A stretch of 64,000 nucleotides of DNA from Adiantum capillus-veneris. Taxonomy: Eukaryota > Streptophyta > Polypodiopsida > Polypodiales > Pteridaceae. Made by a program: the position numbers and the translations under genes. Where the stretch lies: NCBI GenBank assembly GCA_014529385.2, contig CM043948.1, forward strand, positions 78,478,291 through 78,542,290, written 5' to 3'. Positions 32,790-46,232 of the stretch are shown piece after piece; within the stretch, counting starts at the first letter, position 1, and each line of letters opens with the position of its first letter. The notes under the pieces were generated by a model that saw only the letters and a program-made list of their open reading frames with translations, ran no database searches and was not told the origin of the DNA.

Positions 32790-35700
32790 ATTATTGTGTA
32801 AATTTTTTAAGAAACAAACACGGAAGTTGTGAATCATTTCAAGAGATACTTCTTTGACCCCCAAAACACTCAAAAGATATGGAAAGACATTGTTTCTCAT
32901 AAGCAAAAAGACTTAGATGACTATTACTTGTACAAGCAAGAGTTTCTACGTCTTTGGGCTGTATAGGTGAGAAATGTTGCTAACCCTGGTGATGGTGCAG
33001 AGTTCCTAAAGAAGGAGAGGTTCATAGCCGAACTCTTTCCTGACCTTAAGATAAAAGTTGAGGCTGGTGCACCTGCTACCTTTGAAGCAGCTAAAACTAG
33101 TGCTGCTGAGAAATATAGGAAACTCAAGTGCTTAAGGGGGGAGGTTCCAATAGAAGGTCTTAGACCCAAAGGTAAGTCACAAGCATCAACATCTAGGGAT
33201 CTTTCTGAGGTAACGGCGGAAGTGATTGAGAAGTTAAATGAATCTTTAAGCAGCTTGTCAATTCACCTTGCACAAGGTGTAGGTCCAATGGGACAAGCAA
33301 AAAAGTCTGAAGAGCGAGATTCACGACCTAGGAGAGTCTTGCAATGTTGGAATTGCGGTGAGTCTGGACATGGGATGTATAATTTTCCTTGGCCCCGTGG
33401 GGAGCCAGGGAGACCTAACTTGAATTACCCAGTGATGAATGCAGGAGAAGGAACTAGTCAGCAACCACAGCTTCTACAAAGGCCAAATGGAGCAAGACCA
33501 CCTCCACAAGGAGTGGAAGGAGTTCCACCTTTGCCAGACCCAAATGGGCATGTAGTAGAGGTGACAAACTCAAATGAGGTTGACATGGAAGCAAATGGCA
33601 TTAACCGTGGCCGAGGAAAAGGTAAAGAGAAAGAAGGTGTCACATCACAAAGTGACCATGGACGAGAAAAGAAGGCAAAGGAGACCAAGGAAGCTAAGAG
33701 GACTCGACGTCGTATCAATCTCCAAGACTTTCCTCTTGGACATGGTATGGCTCCATACAACCTATTGGAAGACATGAGAGGTAAGCGTCCTGATATCTCA
33801 TGGCCTCAGTTTCTTGCATTATGCCCACAAGTTAGGAGGGATTTAACAAAGGCAGTTAGCACTAGAAGAAAGGTAAAAGAGAGTGTGCCTGTTGTAAAAA
33901 TTCCACATGCTGAAATGAATGAGGATATTACACCTGTGCTAGATTGTTACATCAAAGGAAGATTGGTTAGGAAAGGTCTAGTGGATGGGGGTGCACAAAT
34001 TTGCATCATGACAGAGGGACTCATGCAAAAACTAGGCATGCACATCCATGAGACACCTGAAATTAAAGTCAAGATGGCAAACAATAGCAAAGCTAGGTGT
34101 GTAGGCATTTGTAAAAATGTCTTTGTGGAGGCCTTTGGCATTAAGAAGGCAGTGGATTTCTATGTCATGTCTAGCAAAGGAAATGGTTACCCATTTATCT
34201 CAGGGAGACCATGGCTAATGAGAATGCGAGCTTTGTAGGATTGGGAGAGTGGAAAACTAATTTGCAAGAATTACAATCATAAGAAGGTTGTCTTTGACAT
34301 GAAGGAGCAACGCCAAGAGGAGCTCCATGAAGAATCATCTCAAAGTGAGACGGAGGAAGGCTGGACCGATAGCACTTCAGAAGGAGAAAGTAGCGGCAGC
34401 ATTACTGAAGAGGAGTCTTCCATCAAAGTCATGGGGGTAAGGTTTAAGCCAAACAACCAAGAGACCTCTTGCCCAAGTTTGGAAGAGGTAGGTTCCCAAG
34501 AAAACCAAAAAGTGGAAGATGAAAGAATGCTAGAAGGTATGTTATCTACAACACTTACAAAGGATGAAAGAGAGGAGTTCAAAGGTGTGTTAAGGAAATT
34601 TCCTAGGCTTTTCGCTAAAGACTACACCGATGTGCGTGGAGTAGATGCTGTTCAACACAAAATTGAGTTGAAGCCAGAGGCCACACCTAAGGCTTAAAAG
34701 CTACGAAGGCTAGGAGTCATCAAGGAGCAGGCTTTACTCAAGGAGGTAAGAAAGCTTCTAGCAGTAGGTTTCATTTATCCAGTGGAGAATTCAGAGTGGG
34801 TCTCTCCCGTTGTTGTCACTCCTAAGAAAAATGGCAAGTGGAGGGTGTGCGTGGATTATCGTCCACTCAATGAGGTAACAAAAAGAGATCACTTTCCCCT
34901 CCCATTTCAATATGAGATACTAAATGAGGTAGCTGGTCATGAGAAGTACACTGTGTGTGATGGCTACTCGAGTTACTTTCAAATAGGTATCGCATTGGAA
35001 GATCAGTTAAAAAAAACCTTCATCACTCCTTGGGGTTGTTATGCTTTTAGAGTCATGCCATTTGGTCTGACAAATGCTCCTGCAACATTCCAACGTTTCA
35101 TGAACATGGTGTTTCAAGCATTCTTTGGAAAGTCAATTAGGGTGTTCATTGATGATTTCTGCATTTATAGCTCAAAATCATTGTATCTACAAAGGGTAGA
35201 AGAAGGTTTAAAGAATCTCTATGACATGGGAGGTCAACTCAACCCTGACAAGTGTCACATAGGTGAGGATGAAGTGATCTTTCTTGGTCACAAGGTTTCC
35301 TATAAAGGCATTGAGGTGGATCCTTCAAAGGCAAAGGCTCTTATTGAGCTCCCATCACCCAAGAATCTCAAAGAGGTCATCTCATTCATTCAAAAGGTGA
35401 AGTATATGTCACGCTTCATTCACTTAGCCTCGGAGTTACTTCACCCTTTGCAAACGTTGACACAACAAGTAGAATTTGCATGGTATGATGATCTTGAAGA
35501 GTACTTTTGTAACATTAAAGTCATTTTGTCAGAGCTACCAACACTCATGCCTCCTTGTTCGGAGTACACATTCTTTGTTAGCTCTAGTGTTGGGAAGGAA
35601 ACAATTGGTGTTGTGTTACTACAGCAAGATCCCCACAGTACCAGGATGTGACCCATCTACTTTGCTAGTAGGGTCATGAATGCCTTGGAGAGAGGCTACA

Positions 35701-37867
35701 CAGAGGCAGAACTCATGATGCTTTCTCTCATGTTTGCGGTAAGAAAGTTTAGATCCTACTTGCTACCAAAACCTTTTGTAATTCTCACTGCAGAAAATTT
35801 GTTTCCTTGAGTGTCATCTCAAATGAATCTTAGCACTAGGATCTCAAAGTGGATTATGGAATTGCAAGAGTTCCAATACTCTTTCAAGGTAGAAGATAGT
35901 GTGCGTGCACAATTGGTACATGAGAAGGAGATTAAGGTGCCTGAAGTAAAGACCCTACCATTGCCACCACCTAAAAGTATTCTTAATGCTTTTACCTTGT
36001 TCTTTGATGGAGCTTTTCGACGAGTCACAAGAAAAGCAAGGGGAGGGCTAGTGTTGCTCAACCCAAGTGGAGAGGTGGTCATGAAAGAGAAGGTCAATCT
36101 ACCAGGTTCAACTAGCAACAATGAAGCAGAATACGACACACTACTTCATGGTTTAAAGATATGCATTGGCCAAGGTATACAACGTCTCATGGTAAAAGGG
36201 GATGCACTTCTCATTGTGAAGCAAATTTTAGGCATTTGGGCATGCAAGAATGAAAGCCTAAGGACAAAAGTTCATGCCATTCGTAGATTGTTTAATCAAT
36301 TTGAAGAAGTGCAACTATATCATATTCCTAGGAAACAAAATGAAGATGCCAATTTACTTGCACAACAAGCAGTTACATGTGTTGAGAAAGAAGTGCAGGT
36401 CATCATGGTGGCAGCAACTGTCAAGCAACCGAGATACCAGGGATTGGAGTCATTGACTCCCATTATTAGCTACATTTTGGAGGGTGAGTTTCCACAAGAC
36501 TTCACGAAGGCTCAGAAGAGGAGACTCATGAAGAAGGCAAGCACGTATCTCTTCCTAGAAGGATCCCTCTACCAAAGAGGGAAGGATCAAGTGTTCAGAA
36601 GAGTACCAACTATTGAGGAAATCCCAGCCATTCTAAAAGGTTTGCATGAGGAAGCGTGTGGTGGTCATTTTGCACAGGAACTCACTGCAAATAATATTTT
36701 GCTTGCCGGATATGTTTGGCCAAGCTTCACATTGATGTTCAACATTGGTGTAAAAGCTGTCACAACTATCAGATTAATGGAAACAAGCATCTGTTACATG
36801 GTTCACGTCAGTTAGTCCTTGAAAATGGTCCATTTGAAAAATGGGGCATTGATGCTATGGGTCCATTGCCTAGGACTAAAAATGGGAAATCGTATATCTT
36901 GGTGGCCATAAACTACATGACGAGATGGGTAGAAGCACAAAGTGTGGCAAAGGTAAATGAGAGGACAGTGAGTAAATTTTTCTACACTCAAATTTGTTGT
37001 AGATTTGGCACACCTTTGGAGATTGTTTCTGATAATGGTCCAGGGTTTAGAAAGGGATTGCTCACAGAGGTCTGTGAAGAACTTCACATTCTACATCGTC
37101 ATAGTACACCCTACTATCCCCAATCCAATGCTCTGGTAGAAAAAGCTAATGGTGTCATTGCAGACATCATTAGAAAGATGGTGAGAAACAAGACAAAGTT
37201 GTGGGATGACTTCTTGGATGGTGCCTTGTGGGCGTATCGAACCACATATAGGGTAGCCACGGAGTTTACACCATTTCACTTGGTCTATGGTCAAGAGGCT
37301 TTACAACCAATTGAGCTCAACATCCCAACAATACGACTTCATGGAAAAGCAGCACAAGATGATCAAGAATCATGGATGCATCAACTTCTTACCTTAGTTG
37401 AGCTTGAGTGGAAAAGAGAAGCATCATAGGAGTGCTACAAGAGGAAAGCTACGCAGGCGAAGGAAAAGCTTGACAAGAAACTAAAGTACAAAGGCATCAA
37501 TGAAGGAGATCTTGTGCTAAGGTATGACAATCGACTCGACAATCGTTTTGATGCCAAATTTGAAACTAGATGGCAAGGGCCATACATAGTTAAGAAGGAT
37601 TTCAATTCAACTTACTATCAACTTATGGACTTGAATGGGAAAGAGCACTCCACGAAGGTAAACGGGTCTCGCTTGAAGCCTTATTTGAGTCGCCTTCTAC
37701 CAAAGGATCTACCAAAGATCTGTCAAAAGGCAGCTATCTCATGTAGGTATTGTTCCGTGAAGCATGAGTGTAACTCAAACAAAAATTCTGAGGGGCCAAA
37801 CAATGAAGACCTCGTTAAGGACTCTGAAGCACTCTCTTTGGAAAAGATGCTCTATGATGGTACATGA
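32790..37867 (+). pseudogene. Gag-pol of element B, broken by stops and one frameshift
   Basis: Gag begins before 32800 in a frame interrupted by TAG (32964). Zinc knuckle near 33350 reads CWNCGESGHGMYNF, the last Cys replaced by Phe. Protease motif VDGGAQ near 33990, RT about 34700-35320 with FIDDF, native RNase H near 35570 (FVSSSV at the first Asp position), second RNase H near 36000-36370 (FFDGAF, NNEAEY, GDALL, NEDAN), integrase HHCC near 36650-36770, catalytic D and D (GIDAMG, VSDNG) and E (VEKANG), GPY module near 37580. In-frame stops at 34236, 34695, 35649, 35808 and 37427, and a frameshift near 36725. Overall 60% or more of residues appear alignable with element A. Confidence 0.85.
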
Positions 37868-37880
37868 ATATACCATCATC

Positions 37881-37891
37881 CTGGGGGAGGG
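37881..37891 (+). other. Polypurine tract of element B
   Basis: CTGGGGGAGGG directly before the 3' LTR start TGATAGCC (37896). Confidence 0.75.
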
Positions 37892-38247
37892 CTAATGATA
37901 GCCGTTTTTTGGCTTTTCATAATTGCCATAGTAAGCTACCTCACCCTATCAAATCACTCAAACATTTTGGCTATCCCTACCATTTCACTGTATATAGGCA
38001 GTGTGTGAGTTATGATAGACTTATAATGAGAGAGATTTATTTTGACCCCTTTATATTTTTTCCACCTATATTATTTATATTTGACATGTACATATTTTTT
38101 TAGACCCCTCAATATTTGATTTTCTTAGTTGTACTATTCACTTATATCATGATCTCAACAATATCTTCAATTATAGACCTACCAAATAAGGTCAAGGGTA
38201 TGTGGCATGCATGCATGCACCATGGGGAGCTCACTCTTGGAGGTATT

Positions 38248-38474
38248 TGTTACCATATACATGTGGTAGTGATGTGTGTGAACACACTAGGACCGCCGGG
38301 GCATTTTTTCCCTCTTTAGGAGGTTTTTTCCCCCGTGCATTGTATATACGCCCATCACTCTAGGGCTAACTATCTTTCCATTGCACACTAAGTAACATAC
38401 TCTCTATTGTGTGCCTTGAGCTTCCTTCGTCTTCTCCAAGCTGTGTGTGTTTCTCTGCAACCCTAATTCCAACA
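38248..38474 (+). repeat. 5' LTR of copia element
   Basis: 227 bp, TG...CA, three substitutions from the 3' copy. Confidence 0.95.
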
Positions 38475-38476
38475 AT

Positions 38477-38490
38477 TGGTATCAGAGCAG
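38477..38490 (+). other. Copia primer-binding site
   Basis: TGGTATCAGAGCAG begins two bases after the LTR and is complementary to the 3' end of plant initiator-Met tRNA. Confidence 0.9.
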
Positions 38491-38836
38491 GTCACGTCCT
38501 CCCGGGCTTAGTCACCAGCTGCTCCAGCACACGCCTGCTCACTTTCTCCGATTTCAGTGAGCTTTGGCGAGCGTTCGCAGGTCGACAAATATTTTGGGAG
38601 CTCTCGAAGAGCTTGGTCTGCTCAGAATTTTGATTTGGGCTCATTTCGGCCTCCGTTTCCACTACAGGCAGTACTGCACAGGCTATTTCGTCATTTTGTG
38701 CAGATTTTCTGTCAGTGCCGTTTTCTGCATAACAGGTGCCTTATATTCTTCTACAGTTTGTGCTATATAGCACAAGTTGTTCCCGCTCCATTTCTCCTAT
38801 TTTCGGGCAGTTTTCACATCAGGTGCAGCATTTACC

Positions 38837-41800
38837 ATGGCTGACAACAACAACACAGATGTGTTCAAGATGTTTGCTGCTGAGGACAGGTTGGATGGGG
38901 ACAACTACCCTATGTGGGCTTATATGATGCAACATGTTCTTGTGTCAAAAGGTGTCTGGAACATTGTGCAGGGCATTGATGTACGTCCTGGTTCTGAAGA
39001 TGTAGGCGATGTTGAGGATGTTGCAGGTCTTGCTGCAAGGATTGCAGCTGTTAGAGTTGTTTTGCCTACGGCAGAACAAGCTCGTTGGGATGTTAAGGAT
39101 GCGCAGGCTCATGCATTGATTGCGTTGTCTGTGAAGCGCACCATTATTCCTCACATCCGTTCAGCAAAATCTGCAAAACAAGCTTGGGATATTCTAGCAG
39201 GTCTTTATGCAAGCCGCAATGAGGCTAAAATTTCTTTGCTGCGTAAAGAGCTAGAGTCGAAGATTATGCATGAGGAAGATGATATGGACACTTTCCTTGC
39301 TAGTGTCAAGGATATCAATGAGCAACTCATTTCTGCAGGTGAAGTCATTTCGGACAGTTCCCTTGTGCAGACTGTTCTTGATGCCTTACAAGATTCCTAC
39401 CAGACTTTTGCTAGTACTTGGAGACTGATGACCCAAGGAAATCCTGAAGTTGTCAAGTTTGATGCATTATGCACATTGCTGTTGCAAGATTCACTTTCTA
39501 GAAAAAACAGGACTAGGCAGCGTGCAGTTGAACAGGCTTTTATTGCTTCTCAAAGAAAGGGTGGTAACAATATTGCAGCCACTTCTTATGGTTCTGCTGT
39601 GAGTGGCAAAAATTCTGTTCCTAATGCTTCTGGTGGCAGCACTTCGTCTGGCAATTCTGGTGATAAGGGCAAAAAGAAGATGCGTTGCCATTATTGTAAA
39701 GCCAATGATCACTTGATCAAGTCGTGTCCTAAGTTGAAGGCCAAAGAGGCTAAGAAGAAAGAGGGTGGTTCCACTGCAAATGCTGGTTCCACTACAAATG
39801 CAGCCATTGTTGAGTCTTCTGTGAAAGGAGATTGTGATGCTAATGTTGATGCAGAATGGGCTTTTAGCGCAGAGTGCACTTACAATCCTGCTGTCCATGA
39901 TGCATGCTTGTCGGTTGCTGCAGATTCACATGTGTGGTATTTCGACAGTGGTGCTACAAAGCACATTACCTCACATCGTGAATTGTTTACCTCTCTCGAG
40001 TCTGTCCCTCATGGGAATTCAATCACTTGTGCCAACAACGCCTCTTATCCAGTTTAGGGAGTTGGAAATATTGTGCTCACTGCTGCTAATGGCAGTTCCT
40101 TCACACTTGTTGATGCACTTTATGTACCTGGGATCAAGAAGAATCTCTTGTCTGTATCCGCACTTGCTAGACTTGGACTTGTAGTCAAATTTGTGGATGA
40201 CAGATGTACAGTTCATGATCTCAGTTTTGGTGATGAAATTGTTGCATCTGGGCTTTTGTGTCGTGGGCTGTATAAGCTCACTTTGTATGACAAGTGTGGA
40301 CAAAATTTTGCAAATGTTGTTGCAGATTCAAGGGCTATTTCAGATGCAAAACTTTGGCATGCACATTTTGGTCATCTGAATTTTGCCAGTTTGCTGCGTT
40401 TGCAGAAATCTGATATAGTTGCTTCTTTGCCGCCTCTTGAAGCACCTGTCAAACATGTTTGTGAAGGCTGTATTCTGGGTAAAATGCAGCGTTCTAAGTT
40501 TCCAAAGGATGGTTCAGTTAGGGCCACATGCAGGTTGCAGCTTGTGCATAGTGATGTTTGTGGGCCCATGCAAACTCCGTCCTTGGGCAATTACCTGTAC
40601 TTCGTGACTTTCATTGATGATTACTCCAGGCATGCATGGGTATTTTTGCTTAAAGCGAAGTCCGAAGTTTTTATGTGCTTCAAACAATTTTTGGGTATGG
40701 CTGAAAATGTCTCAAAATGTACTATGGGTACCCTCCGTTCCGATCGAGGGGGGGAGTATATGTCTCATGAATTTAATGCATTTTTGGCTAGTCGTGGGAT
40801 GAAACACCAATGTACAGTGCCTTATACACCTCAGCAAAATGGTGTTGCTGAGAGGAAAAACAGGTCACTAACGGAAATGGCACGATGTATGGTCAAAAGT
40901 CAAGCTTTGCCGCATTCTTTTTGGCTTGAGGCCATCATGTGTGCCACTTATGTACTTAACAGGTGTCCTACGAAAGCTTTGCAGTCTATTACTCCATATG
41001 AAGCATGGCATGATAGAAAACCTTCTATTGAGCACATGCGTGTTTTTGGCTGTTTGGCATATGCTTTGGTGCCACAAGTGCAGCGCAGAAAATTGGATGA
41101 GAAGGCTGTCAAATGTATTTTTGTTGGTTATAGTGCTGAAAGCAAAGGTTACAGGTTGTATCATCCGCAAACAAAACGTATTCTGGTTTCACGGGATGTA
41201 GTGTTTGTGGAAGACTCTGTTCAGCCCTTGCTGTCATGTACTAGAGACAGTAATGTAAGCTCACAGGACATTTATGACACTTTGTTGCCTCTTTTCAGTG
41301 GTGGAAATACGAATGTAAGTTCCAATGAGGCAAATGTACAGCCTATGGGGGTTTCTGAAAATGTTTTAGAACAGCCTATTAGTGATGCAGATGTACATGA
41401 TGTACTTGATGAGGAAAGGGCTGAAAATGAGCAGGCTAGAGGTATGCCAAAATGGCTAGTGCACACTTTGTGTGACAGTAAATTGGATGGACCTTTATCT
41501 AGTCGTACTCGTTCAGGCTCTCGCCATGCATCTTATGCATCAGATTGTTATGCTTTGGCTGTGTCTAGTTTACATGATGTTGAGGAGCCTCTGTCTTTTG
41601 ATGAAGCACAGAATTCAGAAAATTGGATTGCTGCCATGAAATCAGAATATGATGCACTTATAGAGAATGACACATGGACTTTATGTGATTTGCCTCCTGG
41701 CTAAAAGGCCATTGGTACGAAGTGGGTTTACAAGTTGAAACGCAAGCCGGATGGTGAGATCGATCGCCATAAGGCTCGACTTGTTGCAAAGGGTTATGCA

Positions 41801-43123
41801 CAACAGAAAGGCATAGATTATGAAGAGACTTTTGCTCCCACTTGTCATATGACTACTGTGCGTTTTCTATGTGCATTGGTAGCTCATTTTGGTTGGGATG
41901 TACATCAATCAGCCATTGTTACTGCTTTCTTGAATGGTGACATATTTGAGGAAGTTTATGTAACGCAGCCTCGCGGTTTTGTCATAAAAGGACAAGAGGA
42001 CAAAGTGTGCAAATGTAAGAAGGCTTTGTATGGGTTGAAGCAATCTCCTCGTGCTTGGTATGAGAAAGCTGACACTCATTTGGTTAAACGAGGCTTTCGT
42101 AATAGTCCAGCAGAAAGTACATTGTATGTAAAGCATGAGGATGATGTATTTCTCATTGTGGTTCTTTATGTTGATGATTTGCTGATCACTGGACCAAATG
42201 AGAGACATATTGCTGAATTTAAGGCTGATTTGAATGCTACTTTCAAGATGAAAGATTTGGGGCTGTTGCATCATTACTTGGGTATACAGTTTAAGCATTG
42301 TGATGGTGGTATTGCCTTGTGTCAGAAAAGTTACATAGAGACATTGCTATGTAAGTTTGGACTTGAGGATTGCAAACCTATTGCCACTCCCATGGAAACA
42401 GGTTTGAAGTTGAGTCTACATGATGCTGGCGATCCTGCTGATGTCACTCTTTACCAAACTGTTGTTGGCTGCCTCATTTATGTATGCAGCAGGAGGCCAG
42501 ATATTCAGTTTGCAGTCTCGCAGATCAGCAGATTTATGCATAGCCCAGGGTCTAAGCATTGGCAGGCTGACAAGAGGATTTTTCGCTACCTTAGTGGCAC
42601 TTTACATCTTGGCTTGTTTTATCCCAAGGGGGGATCATTGCCGCCAGACTTACATGCTTTTTCGGACTCAGATTGGGCTGGTTGTTTTGACACGCGAGTG
42701 TCCACAAGTGGTTTTTGTTTCATGCTTGGAAGTTCATGTATATCATGGTTGAGCAAGAAGCAACCTACTGTGGCCACTTCGAGTTGTGAGGCTGAGTACA
42801 AGGCAGTCTTCACAGCTACGGTTGAGTGTGTATGGCTCACATGCCTTATGGCTGACTTGGGTGTTGGACAGGACACTGCCAACACTATCTACACTGACAG
42901 TCAGAGCGCATTGGCAGTTGCGAGGAACCCAGTTTTTCATGCTCGCACAAAGCACATTGAGGTGCATTACCACTATGTCAGGGAGAGGCTCTCAGCAGGA
43001 GAGATCAGCTTGGCTTATGTGCCAACACAGGACAACCTTGCAGATCTTTTCACAAAGGCATTGTCTCGTGAGAAGCTTGAAGCTTTCCGCAAAGCTTTGG
43101 GCTTACTCCCCTTTGTGGACTGA
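38837..43123 (+). pseudogene. Copia gag-pol polyprotein with two in-frame stops
   Basis: The ATG at 38837 has a strong context (ACCATGG). Domains: gag of the UBN2 type (about 38860-39560), zinc knuckle CHYCKANDHLIKSC near 39690, protease FDSGATKHIT near 39940, integrase HHCC (HAHFGHLN...CEGCILGK) near 40360-40480 and catalytic D, D, E (HSDVCG, RSDRGGEY, GVAERKNR), RT with FLNGDIFEEV and YVDD near 42170, RNase H with DSDWAG, SSCEAEY and TDSQSA to 43050. The frame is continuous except for TAG at 40055-40057 and TAA at 41702-41704. All catalytic residues remain, so damage is minimal and recent. Confidence 0.92.
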
Positions 43124-43186
43124 TCCTGTCCTCAGGGCATGGCACTTCCCTTTACTCATGTGCCAGCTCGCGTTCACCGCATCACT

Positions 43187-43196
43187 CCAGGGGGGA
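43187..43196 (+). other. Copia polypurine tract
   Basis: Purine-rich AGGGGGGA run immediately before the 3' LTR. Confidence 0.75.
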
Positions 43197-43198
43197 TT

Positions 43199-43425
43199 TG
43201 TTACCATATACATGTGGTAGTGATGTGTGTGAACACACTAGGACCGCCGGGGCATTTTTTTCCTCTTTAGGAGGTTTTTTCCCCCATGCATTGTATATAC
43301 GCCCATCACTCTAGGGCTAACTATCTTTCCATTGCACACTAAGTAACATACTCTCTATTGTGTGCCTTGAGCTTCCTTCGTCTTCTCCAAGCTGTGTGTG
43401 TTTCTCTGCGACCCTAATTCCAACA
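43199..43425 (+). repeat. 3' LTR of copia element
   Basis: 227 bp; followed by target duplication GTATT and resumed element B LTR sequence (CAAAAGAATCATCC as at 29181). Confidence 0.95.
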
Positions 43426-44893
43426 GTATTCAAAAGAATCATCCAAAGAAGGACCTCACAAGGACCTTGTGCAGTGGAAAACACAGTCGGTTTTGCTGAA
43501 TTTTTAAAGACCACATGCTCCCCGAATTTGAAAAGGTGATACAAACAAAAGTTGTAGCTCGTGAGCTGAAATTTCACCTCAAATTTTTTCATATGTTTTT
43601 GAGCTACGAACTGTGAGCTATGATTTTATTGGTGTATCCCAGTTTGCCCATGCTATGCAGCCACACTCCTTCTTCCACTTTATCATTTTCCTCTTTCACA
43701 CACACTCCTCCCTCTCCTTCCCACTCCCAATCCCGAAACTCCCAAGTCCTAATTCACCCTCTTCACCATAGCCACTTCTCTCACACGTCCATAGCCTTCA
43801 TCCTCCATTTCTACACCCTATGTGTCCCCCTTTCTCTCTACATATATGTCCATATTACCATACCCTCTTCAACTTTGTAAAGAACTTCAAAAAATCAACA
43901 AAAATCCAAGGTTAACCTCTGCAAATGAAGGCTTTTATAATTAATTTTCCAAGGTTTGAAGATAACATAGCTTCATCGACACGTGCAACTTCACCATGCT
44001 GACCGCTTCTTCTTCCAGTGCTGTAAAGAGGTGAATGTCAACTTCTCCAAAGCTTCAACCTCTCTTTACAAGCTCATCCCTTCTCTAAATTTTCTTATCA
44101 TATATCTCACCATTTGGTGAATGATTTTGTAAATATTTTGTAGTGATAATTACTAACTACTAACCACTAACCTTATTGTAAAATGCACCCTCTACTAGAG
44201 TAGGCACTCCCAAATTATTCACTTAATCCTCTCTCCTTTCATCCTCAAGAATTCTCTTACCTTGAGCCCACATCCATGTGACTCAAAGGATAAGAGAGAC
44301 CCACCCTCATATTAAAAAAATAAAAATTTGCATAATCTTTTATTTCTTCAAATAAACTTGATTAGGCCCTTATCTCCCTTGTAAATCATCACATGATCAC
44401 ACTACACCACACCATTCTCAACACATAGCACACCACTCTTCAAGCCTAGTTGTGTAGAGTGTGTGCATCGTGAGTGCTCTATTCCATCATTACACATAGG
44501 TGCATGGAGAAGCTTGAAGCTAGTTATGCCATCTAGAGGAGTGGAGTGTATGCCATACTCTTCACCACACTTGTAGCCTACTCTTGTGCATAAAGAAGAT
44601 TTATAGTTTTGGGTGCAATTGTATGTTGCAACTATGACTCTTCTCTCCAAATTGACTTGATAAGTTGGCTCATCAGGTGGTTGACGGGAAATTTTGTCCT
44701 TGAAGTTTGTTGTGCCATTTCATGCTTGGTGGTTTGAGGGCTTGTTGAATTGTTTTCCTAAAAGGTCAATTGTAAGAGGGTGCTCGGTGAGAGGACTCCC
44801 GTGACCGTAAGACAATTTGTGTATTGGCAACAAGGTCAAGTTTTGTGTTGTCTCTCTATTTCTCATCAAGCTTTGTGTGCATCTAGTCTTTAC

Positions 44894-46232
44894 CACTAGA
44901 ATGGTAACCTAACAGGACATAAAAGTGTCCTTTCAGTGTTTTGAGAAAAAATTCCAAAACCATAGTAGATCCACTCATTTTGAAAAATCCTTTCATGAGC
45001 TTATAGGTCAATAACTACTACATATGGAAAATTTTGAGAAACTTGTAATTTTTCTCATCCCTTGATCACTACAAGCCTCCAAAGTTGATGGACGAGTGCA
45101 TTTTGCCCAAAACAGCAATTTCTTATGGTTGATTGCATATAAATAAGAGTGGAGATTTTTGTAGGACATGAGATAAAATGCCCCGCTAACTTCAATGGGT
45201 TGGTGACCAAAACATATGGTTGATTTTACCTCACTAATCTTTTTTTGGGCAAAAAAAAAGGTAAAAAAAAGTTGCATTTTTGCCATTCTGCGGACCTATC
45301 ATCAAAGTTTCTATAGTCACGCTCAATATAGATACTATATACATGTTTTCTTAGTTCCCTTTGGACCTTTGGATTCAAAAGGAGACATGGAGCATGTCAA
45401 AAGGATAATGGATCTCTTACAATTGGAACCTTGGGGGCAATGATAAAGTGCTAAATATAGCAAACATGAAAAAAGTGGGTTTAGCATTATGACCTCTAGA
45501 AACCCATAGAAACTACTCAATATCTAGCCAAGCTTGTAGTGTATGATTAGATGTGGTTACTACCTACAAAATACACACAATTGGCCTAAGAAACTAGCAA
45601 TATTGAGAAAGTTATACTTGCTACTCTAAAATGTGTCGTATTCTTCAACAATCAAAAAACTAAACCATCATCATATACTATGCTATATAGCATATTAGGT
45701 CCCCCAAAACTCAAGGAAGATTAGCTTTATGTTATAAATTACACTTACACAATCAAAATTGAATTTGGATATCAAGAAAGCCACCAAAAAAATCATAAAA
45801 GTGCTAATTTTGGCCAAAAAATAGGATTATGCAATTCTTGTAAATTGGTCATAACTTTCAATTTTAACACTTAGCTCTCCCTACAAGCATCAAAACATGT
45901 TGAGAACTATGAAGTCCTAATTTGTAGCAATTTAAACCTCACAAACATGAAGTTTAGAGTGGTATAATTGCCAAAAATTGAAAAAAAGCCAAAAACAGGA
46001 CCCATTTTTTCACACAGTTTAGGTTCAAAAATGTTGTGCAAGAGTAAGGTTAATGGTGAGATTGATACTCCAAAAAAAATTCTAAGTTTTTTTCAGCTCA
46101 TAAGGCAACGTTTTGGATATATAGCACATAGAAATTCATTTTCATACTCTTCAAATAATTCAAGCAAAATGGTCATTTTACAGGACACAAAAGTGTCCAA
46201 GGACATAAAAGTGTCCTGTTACCATTCTAGTG
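44894..46232. mobile_element. piggyBac-like element in 3' LTR of B (1339 bp)
   Basis: This is the same element as 30624-31941, with the same terminal repeats. The right target site is TTAA (46233-46236), the left is TTAC by one substitution. Near the right end the palindromic AGGACA motif occurs twice (46176-46192 and 46199-46217) where the 5' copy has one. Confidence 0.68.

Larger units (their letters stand above)
38248..43425 (+). mobile_element. Ty1/copia retrotransposon, complete (5178 bp)
   Basis: It has two 227-bp LTRs (TGTTACC...CCAACA) differing at three positions, flanked by the 5-bp target duplication GTATT (38243-38247 and 43426-43430). Primer-binding site, one polyprotein frame and polypurine tract are all present. 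Domain order protease-integrase-RT-RNase H defines copia. LTR identity near 98.7% makes it the youngest datable insertion in the window. Host sequence is the 3' LTR of element B. Confidence 0.96.

Noticed and set aside
33340-33400. Intact zinc knuckle in element B gag
   Set aside because: The fourth ligand is Phe instead of Cys, so it cannot bind zinc normally.
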